DNA from: Pieris napi
Lineage: Eukaryota; Arthropoda; Insecta; Lepidoptera; Pieridae
Assembly (NCBI RefSeq): GCF_905475465.1
Contig: NC_062239.1
Span: 11,904,001-11,968,000, forward strand
DNA: 64,000 nucleotides
Direction: 5' to 3'
Positions 46,991-57,500 of this stretch are shown in pieces. Every line of letters begins with the position of its first letter. Positions within the stretch are counted from its first letter, which is position 1. The notes below the pieces were generated by a model that made no database searches, was not told the origin of the DNA, and worked only from the letters and a program-made list of their open reading frames with translations. The position numbers and the translations under genes are program-made.

Positions 46991-47866
46991 GTAAATAATG
47001 TATCATAAGTCAATGATGTATTATAATATCATGTAAAATTTCTTAGATCCAATAGCTCGCCGAGGCAAATAGTCGTGATATGTGTAAATCAATAAGGAAA
47101 AATTAAACTATTTAGAAGTTCACATTCTTTTATTTATACATATTAAAACAATTAAATAGTATATCAAAATTCGTCGAAATTAGGAAATTACAACTAAATA
47201 TAAACAAATTATCTTAAGAGAACGTACTAAAATATTTTGGAAGGGCTAAATTTAAATTAATTAATCATTTTTAGATAAAGCTATTTTTACAAAAAGTTTA
47301 AATCGTTTAGTCTATTATTTATGGATGATATTTCCATTTTTTATTCATAAGTTTGAGAGCAAATTTATTACTTAAACATTTTAAATGCGCAGATGCTAGC
47401 GTCTACTTAACTCAAAATGCATATTTTACTTTTGTTGCAACGATCGAATTTTTAAACAATTCTAGTGAAATAAAAATATGTACGTATTTATTGCTTCGAG
47501 TTAAAATGCATTTTAACTTGCACAGAAATGTAAAGTATTGCAATATTGCTTATTATAATACATTAAGAGTAGACAGAACCACACAATTAGTCCGTCTACA
47601 AGAAAACAGCTATAAAACTAGACTATCACAATTATTAACATTTGTCATCTACCGTAATTTTGCACAGATGCAACCCATGAACAAATCGCCACCATCTCGC
47701 CCGTGATTTGCATAAGTGCAAACATACTAAGTCTTTAATAATTATTATTATATTTGAGTATTCTTGTTACTTTAATTTTCTACAAGCCCAATGATTACAA
47801 TACTCGATATTACTTCATACCACTCAGTCCGTTAAAATATATATTTTATCTAAAAGTTCTAAAGGC

Positions 47867-48018
47867 CGATTTACATTATCTTAGTGTTTAGGAGAGTGCT
47901 TTAGTACAACTTGAAAGGCAAGTTCTTTAGCGTAGCGTTTACTAAAGCAAATAGCGTTTACATGTTTCAACTAAAGTACTATCCTAAACACTAAGATAAT
48001 GTAAATCGGCCTTTAGAA
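47867..48018. mobile_element. Very short palindromic element (~150 bp)
   Basis: Arms of about 40-50 bp, TTCTAAAGGCCGATTTACAT and its complement ending CGGCCTTTAGAA, enclose a loop of about 60 bp. It is a single-copy hairpin in this window, sitting in the likely 3' region of CCDC102A. Confidence 0.65.
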
Positions 48019-48428
48019 ACGAAAAATATTTTTAATTTACTGTGACTTATTTATTTACTTACATTTAGAGCTGTCACATTTTTAATATGGATATATTAGT
48101 TGCCAATAGCATGTCAATGGTAATTGGTAGTTAGTATCTTTCTATGAAGGTAACATAGCAAACATGTTTTAAGATTGTGTCAGGAATGTCTAATTACTGT
48201 GAAAATGAACTAAATGCAGTTTATACCTTTTCATCACATTGATACGAAATTATCAGATTTTATAATAAATAGTTAAATAAACTATTAAATACTTACCTAC
48301 TTCAAAATTATGAAATGAAATACAAAAAAAACATAACACACACTGACAGATAATAAGTCAAGCAAAAGAAGTTTTAAGGGCAAAATAGGTAAAAGATTTA
48401 CTTTTTATCTACAATAGTATTAGTGTTC

Positions 48429-49547
48429 TTAATTTCTTTCAATTATCGCCAATTCGTCGTCCTCTCCTGATGTGTTCGTTTTCGCGTCAGCAATGGCCTC
48501 TGAAGAGGCATTACTCGACTCATGGGATCTTGGGCTAACACTGCTCTTCCTGATGTACAACACATTGGAATCCAACTTATTATGATCATTATATGGTATG
48601 CCATAAATACTCCCATCTGATATTCTATTGAGTTTGTGAATTTGCTCTCTCAATTCACAAATTTGGCTATATAATTTTTTATTTTCTCTTAATATAGCTA
48701 TGTTTTCAGTTTCTAATAGTTCACGTTTGCTCCACTGTATAGTATTTTCTGATTTTAGCCTTTCTAGCTCCATTTTAAGTTCAGCAATTTTCTCTTCTAG
48801 GACTTGTTTCGCAGCTACTTCATCCTGTAGTTCATTTTGTAGCCTCTCAATTTCACTATGACTAGAATCTGTTGAACCTAAAGTTCTATCACTATGTGCT
48901 AACTCCATTTTGGCACTGTGTAACTCAGCTGTCAAGGTTTCAATCTTTGATAGTAAAAAAGATTTTTGATCTTTTTCAGTTTGTAGATTCTTGAAAGTTT
49001 CATCCAAACGTATTCTCATCTCACCTAATTTGTTTGCAAGGACATTATCAACATTGGAGAATTTGTGAGAATCTAGGGAAGCTCTTTGTTTGGCTGATTC
49101 ATTTGGACTTGTAATAGCACATTTTTTTCTTAACTCAACACCATCTTCTGTTGATAAGTCACATGAAACAATCCTACGTTCCCCAAGACTAAGTAATTTT
49201 TCATTGTCCAATTTCAGGACTTGTATTTGCTGTTCTAAATCACTTTTGTCTGTTTTTATTAAATTTAATTCTTTTGTAATTATGTCTACTTTTGTTTTTA
49301 ATTGTTTTGTTTCCTCCCTAGCTTTGTTTCGCTCATTACGTACTTTACTCCATTTCTCTCTCCAATTGGCTGTGCAATCAGACCACCAGCGCATTGTTTT
49401 CTCCATTTGCGTTGCTCTTGCTCGAGCTTCATCTAATTCTCGCTGATACAGTGCTTCCTTAGCTTCCCAGTCAGTATTAGTATATCTCATAGAACTTTCA
49501 TGATCTCTACTTCGTCTGTGACTTCCTCCATGTGAACTCTGAGCCAT
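48429..49547 (-). CDS. CCDC102A: Coiled-coil domain-containing protein 102A
   Basis: A single uninterrupted minus-strand frame encodes 372 residues. Residues 26-80 hold the family hallmark: DWEAKEALYQRELDEARARA, TQMEKTMRWWSDCTANW and REKWSKVRNERNKAREE. From there to about residue 315 it is heptad-rich coiled coil. The tail is serine-rich and ends in an acidic stretch (GEDDELAIIERN). CCDC102A is a cytoskeleton/centrosome-associated coiled-coil protein in vertebrates; its role in insects is not clear to me. I chose the Met at 49547 rather than 49580 because the minus strand has a good acceptor (TTTTCATACAG) ending at 49559, only 11 bases upstream, which places the upstream Met in an intron. The gene is head-to-head with the COX6C-like gene. 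Confidence 0.9.
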   Translation of the reverse strand: MAQSSHGGSHRRSRDHESSMRYTNTDWEAKEALYQRELDEARARATQMEKTMRWWSDCTANWREKWSKVRNERNKAREETKQLKTKVDIITKELNLIKTDKSDLEQQIQVLKLDNEKLLSLGERRIVSCDLSTEDGVELRKKCAITSPNESAKQRASLDSHKFSNVDNVLANKLGEMRIRLDETFKNLQTEKDQKSFLLSKIETLTAELHSAKMELAHSDRTLGSTDSSHSEIERLQNELQDEVAAKQVLEEKIAELKMELERLKSENTIQWSKRELLETENIAILRENKKLYSQICELREQIHKLNRISDGSIYGIPYNDHNKLDSNVLYIRKSSVSPRSHESSNASSEAIADAKTNTSGEDDELAIIERN

Positions 49548-49651
49548 TGTGATGAATTCTGTATGAAAATAAATGTACATTTTCTATTAAACAGTATACC
49601 AAAATATTAAAGGCAAAAAATTAAAAAGAATTCATTTAACATTTCAGAAAA

Positions 49652-51002
49652 ATGGCATGTCCACCTCCAACTCCTGATCCATGTGCTCAGATTTGCCCAC
49701 CCCCACCTCCTAAACCACCATGCCATCCTAAGCCTGTAATGCGTGGACTTCACTGGGCACAAACTCAATCAATTATTTTTCAAGCATTATTTTGTAGTTG
49801 TTGTGCTGGAGCATGTGTTTACTTCTTCTTAGGGAGACCAAGACGTGCCGCGTATAAGGAATATTACGCGTAAGTTATATTTTAATAAAACTTATTACTA
49901 CTTGTGGAAAATAATTTAATTCCACAGGTTTTGCCAAAAAATTTATTTAAATGGTTTATCTCAGTTGTAGTAAAATAAATAGATAACATAATATTATATT
50001 GTTAACGTTTTCGTTAAGAAAGGAATGGTGCACTGTGTTTTGAAAGAATGACAATCTCTTTTGCTATGCATATGATTATCAAAACAAATCTGATAAAATT
50101 TATGAAATACTTGAGAAAGATCTTACCTCGATTTCGTAATCTAATTCGCTTCTTTTTCAAATAAAGTAATATGTTTTGTTTTTACTTAGAAATTCTAAAA
50201 TTCGATTGTAGTTTACTACAATGTTAGCGATAATATAGTGAAATAGATAAAACATAAAAATCCTTTTCTCGAAGTTGCTATTTTTTACACACTGAATTCA
50301 ATTTCATACAGTAAAAAATCCAGTACTTATTAAGTTGAACCAATATCCATTTAGATTTAAGATTAATTTGGATTTTGGCATATTTGGAGTTTGCTTTTCA
50401 CCCTGACACTTGACATTTATACATTTTATGATTTAACCAATGATGACATTTCTTAAAAAGAAAAATCAAATTGTATCTGCAGTATATAAAGTTAAATATG
50501 ATATTAAAAACTTAATATGTATATATACTATACGAGTATTTTGTATTATTTTAACGAAAAGTAAAGTTTCAACTGACAATCGAAAAGCGTGTATAAATTT
50601 CATACTAAATCTGTGGTCAATCCCACACTTTTCGATTTACTATTAGCGGGTAATGTTTCCCAAAAATATTTTAAGCTCAATAACGGTTATCGTATTTTAT
50701 GCAATGAAAAGTATGTACAAATTAGATTTTAAATAAGTTGTATGCTCTATGCCGCTTACCGCGAATCATAAGCAGGGTACCCTAGAATTCAGTGCTTGAG
50801 ATTTTATGCTTCTAAATGGCTTTACAAATTTTCTGTGAAAGATAAAAAAAGAATGAAACCAACATTTTGATTTTATTAACTATGTATTTAATTATTCTTC
50901 AGGAGAGGAGAGTTTGAAGATTGGGCAGATGAAATGGCAAGAAAGGGTTTGTTTCAAGCTGTCCCCAAGGAAATTTTAAAGGATAATGTACCAGGAAAAT
51001 AA
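49652..51002 (+). CDS. COX6C: Cytochrome c oxidase subunit 6C-like protein
   Basis: Two exons (49652-49869, 50903-51002; phase 2 junction) encode 105 residues. COX6C is a small single-span subunit of complex IV in the inner mitochondrial membrane. The family pattern is visible: MRGL start, a hydrophobic span (IIFQALFCSCCAGACVYFF), then PRRAAYKEYYA and EDWADEMARKGLFQAV, parallel to the vertebrate RKKAYADFY and FEEMRKAGIFQS motifs. Unusual is a 29-residue Pro/Cys-rich extension before MRGL (MACPPPTPDPCAQICPPPPP...). Vertebrate COX6C starts close to MRGL, and an in-frame Met at that point could also serve as start. An acceptor-like TTTCAG at 49642-49647 precedes the ATG and suggests a 5' leader intron. 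AATAAA follows at 51028. It could be a diverged paralogue instead of the main COX6C. Confidence 0.75.
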
Positions 51003-51027
51003 TTTATTTAATTTGGTTAAACTATAA

Positions 51028-51033
51028 AATAAA
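51028..51033 (+). promoter_or_regulatory. Polyadenylation signal AATAAA
   Basis: It lies 25 bp after the COX6C-like stop codon, which would give a very short 3' UTR. Confidence 0.6.
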
Positions 51034-51539
51034 TGTATTGTTTTAAATTGTTTCTTTTTAACAATGAAAGTTGGATTGAATCACAAATATGGCTTTAATT
51101 CTGTGGCAATTACATATATTGGTAGTAATGATTCTCTATCAATAATAAAATATTAAAATTAATTCTATTATAACTCAACTCAAATAACGGAAGTGAATCG
51201 TGTCACACGTTTTGTTTATCAGCCAATAACAAATCGCATAAATGTTACAAAAACTCAAAGATTATTATATGGACCAATCCTGTGGAGCCTTCAATGAAGC
51301 ATGAATGTGATAAACAGAACATTGTGTAAACGTCTGATAAATAAGATGTTTAATGAGAGAAAAACTATTTACGTGATCTGGTCAACGTAAATAAATAATT
51401 CTAGTTATAAATATTAAAAAAAAATAATTTATAAAATCTAGTGAAATGTGTTTGTATTTGTTTGATTACTCAATTTAATAATGATTATCAGAGTAATTAT
51501 GTATATGACGTCTTTACAATGTTTGTGTCTATGTTTGTC

Positions 51540-52307
51540 GTCTTTGAATCAATGCGCATGTCAAGTTGAAAATTGCAAATGGCGTCCGTTGTTATTGTTC
51601 GTACCGATTAACTATTTGTAAAATATTTACTGATCTTTTTACGGATTTTTCTATTGAACTATTATTCTGATCGGATGTAATAACCTTCAATTATACGGCG
51701 CGATACTATTTATGTGCGTTTTTATGTATTTTGAGTGTTTTTTTTCGAAATCTATGTGTGTCATGCAAATGGGGTAAGCTAGAAGTATCGGACGTCGCTT
51801 AGGTTGTTTTGGATAGTTTCAATAATAAAACCAAGTGGAGTTTTGTGACCTGATGTGTAGAAATGGATTTAGCATTAAGTTTATTAGTTAACAATTCGTG
51901 TTAGAATTGCTAAACATTACGAGAACGTCTGCAATTATCCAATGTTCCATGCCGTGACTGTACTCCCTGTACATTTCAAAATGGCTGCTGCTCTTCACGA
52001 TATATGAGCTTTGCGTCACTGGAATATAAATCAGTGGATTTGATTGAAGGAGAGAAACCCCGGCTTGTAGTCGTGTGGTTCGATGTGAAAAGTTTAATTA
52101 AAGTGACAAACAGTGTCCATAAGAAGGCAAGGACAGCACAAAAGTAGCGTATCATATGTTTTGGCAGTAGTGGACACTGAGTGACCATAGAACCGATATT
52201 GCCTTGCGAGCCGGATTGTAATGTTGAGCTTGCTTTTCCAGGATGATTTGGAACACAAGAGAATAGAAATTTAGTGATATTGAGCGGAATGTGACATTGT
52301 ATGATAG
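51540..52307 (+). promoter_or_regulatory. Putative NCOA6 promoter and noncoding first exon
   Basis: This stretch is richer in GC than its surroundings and has several short out-of-frame ATGs (for example AAATGGCGTCC and AAAATGGCTGCTG). It ends at a good donor (GATAG before GTGAGT, 52308). The next same-strand acceptor in a gene context is NCOA6 exon 2 at 54546, so it is the likely leader. A GC-rich block (GAGGCGGCCGTCGGATGCGT) at 52395-52414 follows. Confidence 0.35.
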
Positions 52308-52449
52308 GTGAGTGATAGTATTTCGTTTATTTACATTTTGTTGATCGCGCAATTGTGCGGTGTTGGAACAAGATGGACACATTGGGGGTTGTAGAGGCGG
52401 CCGTCGGATGCGTCCCGCGAACGTGCATGCCGAGGCTGACCCGTCTCGC

Positions 52450-54400
52450 CTAATTATTTATTGATATCGAACAAAACACGTAAACACGTTATAATAAACG
52501 TTGTGTAACATACGTCCGTGTTTTTCCGACCTTGCCGTGAAAAAAGAAGGAATATTCCTTACGAAAACTAACTCTTTATAAACTTATATGATTCATTTAA
52601 ATTTTACATACAATTTCTATTATACAACAAATATTATTGTCTTACTCGATTTTGATTTATCTTTAATGGCTTTTCTAACCTATGTTAGAAAATAAATATT
52701 TATTTACAAATATTATCACATCATATCACAATAACATAAAATTAAATTTACAATTTCAAATAATATTTTCTATACAAATGCAACATATAGTTAAGCTATT
52801 ATTGTTAAACAATAAATATGTGCTGTATTCAAATTATTGAATCTTATCAGAGTCCATCATTTCTACAAAACTTAAGACAGGACAATAGATACAGTAATAG
52901 TAAAATGTAAGATAGTTTACATTCAATAAATACAACATAGAAATTATAAAAAAATGTGTTTCATTCTAAAGGCAGGCTTTTTTCAAATTAAAACATTATA
53001 ACTTAAAAATAAAAATAAGGAATAAAAAAATGACAATTTTGCACCTTCAAATATAAGAAAACTTTACCATTACTGGGTGAAACTGAACTGCTGATGAACA
53101 AGTTAATAGAATTTAAAGTTTTCATATTATATAAGACATGAATGGAGATAATATTCATTCATACTATGAATAGGGCAGTGTTTGTATTAATTAAAAACTA
53201 AACATGATAACTATAGAAATTTTTAATTTCACTATTTTTCAAAGATTTATACCTTTGACCTAAATTTTTAATATACTATTTTGTACACAAGTGTATTTTG
53301 TTGTATTATAATATACTTCTTACTTAAAATTTACATTACTTTTATTGTTAGAATGTTCACTTTACATTCGCATAACTAAAAAAGCTATTATTTCCCCAGT
53401 GTTGTTTATATCACAATCAAATTGTATCAATATTGGCTCTGCTCTTTAACTGTTAAAAAATTATTGAAATTAATTAGAAACTAAAAATTCTTATAATAAA
53501 GTATAATTTTAGTGAAGTTTATAAAAACTTATCAGATTTGTTCTAAGTTGTACAACTCTTGGAACTTTTAATTATTTGTTTAGTATATATTTTTACTATA
53601 TAAAATAAACATTATTTCAATCAATATCATTCAATAATAGTATATGATATTTACAATATAGTAATTACGCTGATTCATTACATAACACAATGTAAAGATT
53701 TATCATTAGAAGGTAAAAGTTAAATTAATTAAACATCAAATATAATTAATCTACTTTTCATAATGACTAAGCTATTTACATACACAAGTCTTACTTTCAT
53801 AATTAATTTTATAATAATTTTATTTCTCACAATTTAGGATTTAACTTCCTTCAGCTATGTTCTTGTTTTTATATTAAAAAGTTATTTGTGGATTAAAATA
53901 AAACATTAAAAATTTTATTAACATAATCTGGAATTTTAGTATAATTCTCTAGAGAAAAGTTTTGACTCTATTTTATATTTGATAACAAATTGAGTTTTTT
54001 TCACAGGAGTCAGGGAATGAATATAATTATGTTATCCAATCACCAAAATGTTATTTTGTATTCTATAATTTAGACCGAGTTAGTGGTTTATAGTAAATAT
54101 AAGTTATAGATTTTTGTCCCAAAAGGTATGTTTCAGACCGGCACTATTAAATCTAATTCATGTAATATTTGTTTTGATATAAACAGACACATTTAAGGTC
54201 CTTTCCCATGTTAATATCTTATATGTAAATAGCCCACTCTGCAGTAAAAATTATAAAAGCTTTATTCGAAATAAAAATATATTAAATACAACTCGCAAAC
54301 TTACTTTGATAGCACTTTAGGCGATACAGAAATTGTGGTTATAAGAGAATGAAGTATAGAATTGAATTCTTCTTTCCCACTTTTAAAATTGTTTTTGGAA
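52450..54400. other. AT-rich stretch, probable NCOA6 intron 1
   Basis: There are no open frames, recognisable repeats or RNA genes. Its AT content contrasts sharply with the NCOA6 exons that follow. Confidence 0.45.
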
Positions 54401-54546
54401 ATATGTAATAGCTATTGCAAACTCTGTCTCCTGTCTATCCTATGATTTCCTCCACAACTGAGTTCTGCGTCAGAATATTTATCTTCTTGGTCTATCTCTT
54501 CATGGTCTTCAAACATGAAGTAATGGTTACTTGTGTAATCCACAGC

Positions 54547-57500
54547 ATGGCAGCGGACAGCGATGGGCTAGGTTCGTGCGCTGCCTCGTGCGGCGTGGTC
54601 GTTACGTGCGAGGGCGACCTCCGCGACCCGCGCTTTCCCGCGCGCCTACGCCGGCTCTTGCGCGAACTGCGGCAGCTTCTCGCCGAGCCTCATCCGCACA
54701 CGCTTAAAGTCAACAAGGTACTACTATATTGGTGTTCATCTGCTTAATGTAGACTGATGAAATACTTAGACGTAATTATGAAATTTATTTTACGTAATTA
54801 ATGATAACACTTTATTAACATCGGAATAAAGAAGAATTTAAATAAACATATTGTAATGCAGGATGGCTTGCATTATTTTAATATAGATACTATAAAAGTC
54901 AAAGATAATGTAAAAACAATAATAGATATTATCTGCCGCTTTATATAGTTATTAAAGTCAGCAGTGTTGTTTCTAAACAAGATTTTTATTTTTTGAGAAC
55001 TTTGTTTATGTAAAATTGGTAAACACTTATCTATTTGATAACAGGTGGAGCCGTGGAACTCGGTGCGCGTAACGCTGTCGGTGCCGCGTGCGGCAGCGGC
55101 ACGTTTGCGCGCGTTGGCGGCGGCGGGTGCTCCGCAACTGCGTGCGTTGGGCATTCTCTCCGTGCAGCTAGATGGAGATGCTGCCGTCTCTCTGCGGTTG
55201 CAGCACGGCGCAGAAGTTAGGATTAATACTGAAGCTGATGGTATTATCACATTAATAGACCATACCATATTTATACGTGACCCTTAATCTAGTGTCACTT
55301 TAATTATTTTTTACAGATAAGATATTGTTTTTATGACTCACAATCCCACTTACAACTAATAATTAGGAGAATAACAGTTTTTAACTTTAATATAGTGGTC
55401 GGGCAATCTACGCATAATCAATACATATTTAATAAGTGTTCTAAGAGCCATTTTTTAATGTTAAAAAACCGGAGCTTCCAATTATTTGATGTATTTATGC
55501 AAGTCGAAAGATGAAAGGTCTGATTCATTACAAACAAAAAAGCATAGTATTTCTTAGACTGTTTAAGAATTAACTTTATTTCAATAATTAATAGATTAAA
55601 ATATTTTCCAGATGCGGGTACATCGAGATCGCAATCTAACGAGCTTCTCTCGAACTTGGGTGGCATAGGCCGCCTTTTGGCCGACGATGGGGCTTCCACG
55701 AGCACCGAAGCCACCCCCCCGCGGGAGAACTTCAAGTCCCCGAACACCGTGTGCCCCATGGACGGCAAAATACCGCAGAACATTCCCACGCCGACCGATC
55801 GCTGTGAATTCCCCTTTGGCAGTATGACGCAGGCCAGGGTCATACACCGCAAGGAGAATACGTTAGGTATGGTTCAACCAGTGGGGCAGGTTTATCTTCA
55901 TTAGGTCTTTTTGGAGCTATTAATATTAGCTACTTAAAAGGAGAATTTAACTTTAAAGAAATCTACAGTTTGTTTATGTTCTTCAGTAGCTATATTATTT
56001 TGAGCTTATACACATATTTAATATTGTTACAGTATTTAACAGTCTTCACCCTATAGTAAATACACATTTTATATGATGAATGATGTATATGTTAGTGTAT
56101 AATAATCGTAAGTAATTATTTTTTCGCCTGGAAATGAGACTAGGATCTCTCCCTATAGAGGCAAAACACCTATAGAGGTGTTATCACCTACACCTATAAG
56201 ATATACTTTTTTTTTGTTTTTGTAATAATATTAAATATGGCTCAAATTATATATTTTTTATAACATACTTATACCTAAAAAGTAAAAACTAACTATATTA
56301 CATTGCCCAAACCAAAGCATGTATGTAAATTAAAACAATGACAAACAAGACTTTAATTTTTAGAAATAATGCCCGCCTTCCACTGCGAGCGGAACGGACC
56401 CATTACGGACTCCACTTTACTCGTAACGATGATTTTCATACATTTTCATTTCCGTGGGAAACTCGGTCAACTCACTCTCTCCGCTGCGCTCGTCTCTGCT
56501 TTGGTGGAAAGAAGCACATCAGTCCCAACGTGTCCCAAATCATCGTTACGAGTATAGCGGAGTCCGTAATGGGTCCGTTCCGCTCGCAGTGGAAGGCGGG
56601 CATAACCGATTTAGTATCTGAAGTATTGAAAAAACACTTACTCCATAAATAAATCAATAAATTTTTTTTTGAATAATATTGAGTTTCACCACCAATCACG
56701 GTATAATATTATCCCTAGTTAATAAATTGATGATAATTCCAGGTCTAACGGCTACTCCTCTACGGGGAAGTTCAACGGAGGGGCAATTCGTGCGGCCCTC
56801 CACGTCGTCCTTTCCTGGCCCGCCGCCTCCCTATCCCGCTCCTACGCCCCCGACCCCTACTTCTGCCCCCACTGTCGCCATGTCTTCGCCCCTATTAGTC
56901 AATCTCCTCCAGAATGATGCGCCTACGCCGCAACCGAGACCGAAAGCGCCGCATCCGGCTAAGTTAGATCGGCTTGAGGATTCACAGGTAATTATTTATT
57001 ATAATTGGTTTTCAAAGTAACCCTGAATAGATTATTTTCAATGACTAATACTTATTATTAGGTTTTTTATAGTGCAAGTAATTATTAGTTTGTGTACACA
57101 CACATGTCAAAGTCTCGCGAGCCCTCTGGTATTGAGAGTGTCCATGGGCGGTGGTATCACTTAACATCAGGTGAGACTCCTGCCCGTTTGCCCCCTGTTC
57201 TTAAAAAAAAAACACAAACCCTAAACTTACAATATATCTCAAGCTATTGTATGTTTTGTCCTTAGCACTATAAAATAACAATATGACTACATATATTCTT
57301 AAACTAACTAAATTTATAATTTGATTATAATTATTCATTAATTTAATTAACATACATGTGTAAAGAAAGCTAATATTGCTTTATTTTTGAGGTGTTATGG
57401 TGTCAAGGCAGTGTCAAATATTTTAGAAACAAAACTCACATTTTTTAAAATATTATTCTTATTTAGTAGTAATTAATTATAATATTATTTTAATTTAAAC

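Noticed and set aside
47353..47706. 117-residue plus-strand open frame between SNAPC1 and CCDC102A
   Set aside because: No recognisable domain, ordinary AT-rich composition, no splice or promoter context, and it lies in the probable 3' region of the opposite-strand gene.
49548..49580. Longer CCDC102A start (MYIYFHTEF...)
   Set aside because: The minus strand has an acceptor between this Met and the chosen one, and the extra residues do not fit the family.
54415..54546. In-frame methionines upstream of the chosen NCOA6 start
   Set aside because: A canonical acceptor (CCACAG) ends at 54545 and the chosen ATG follows after one base, so the upstream codons are intronic.
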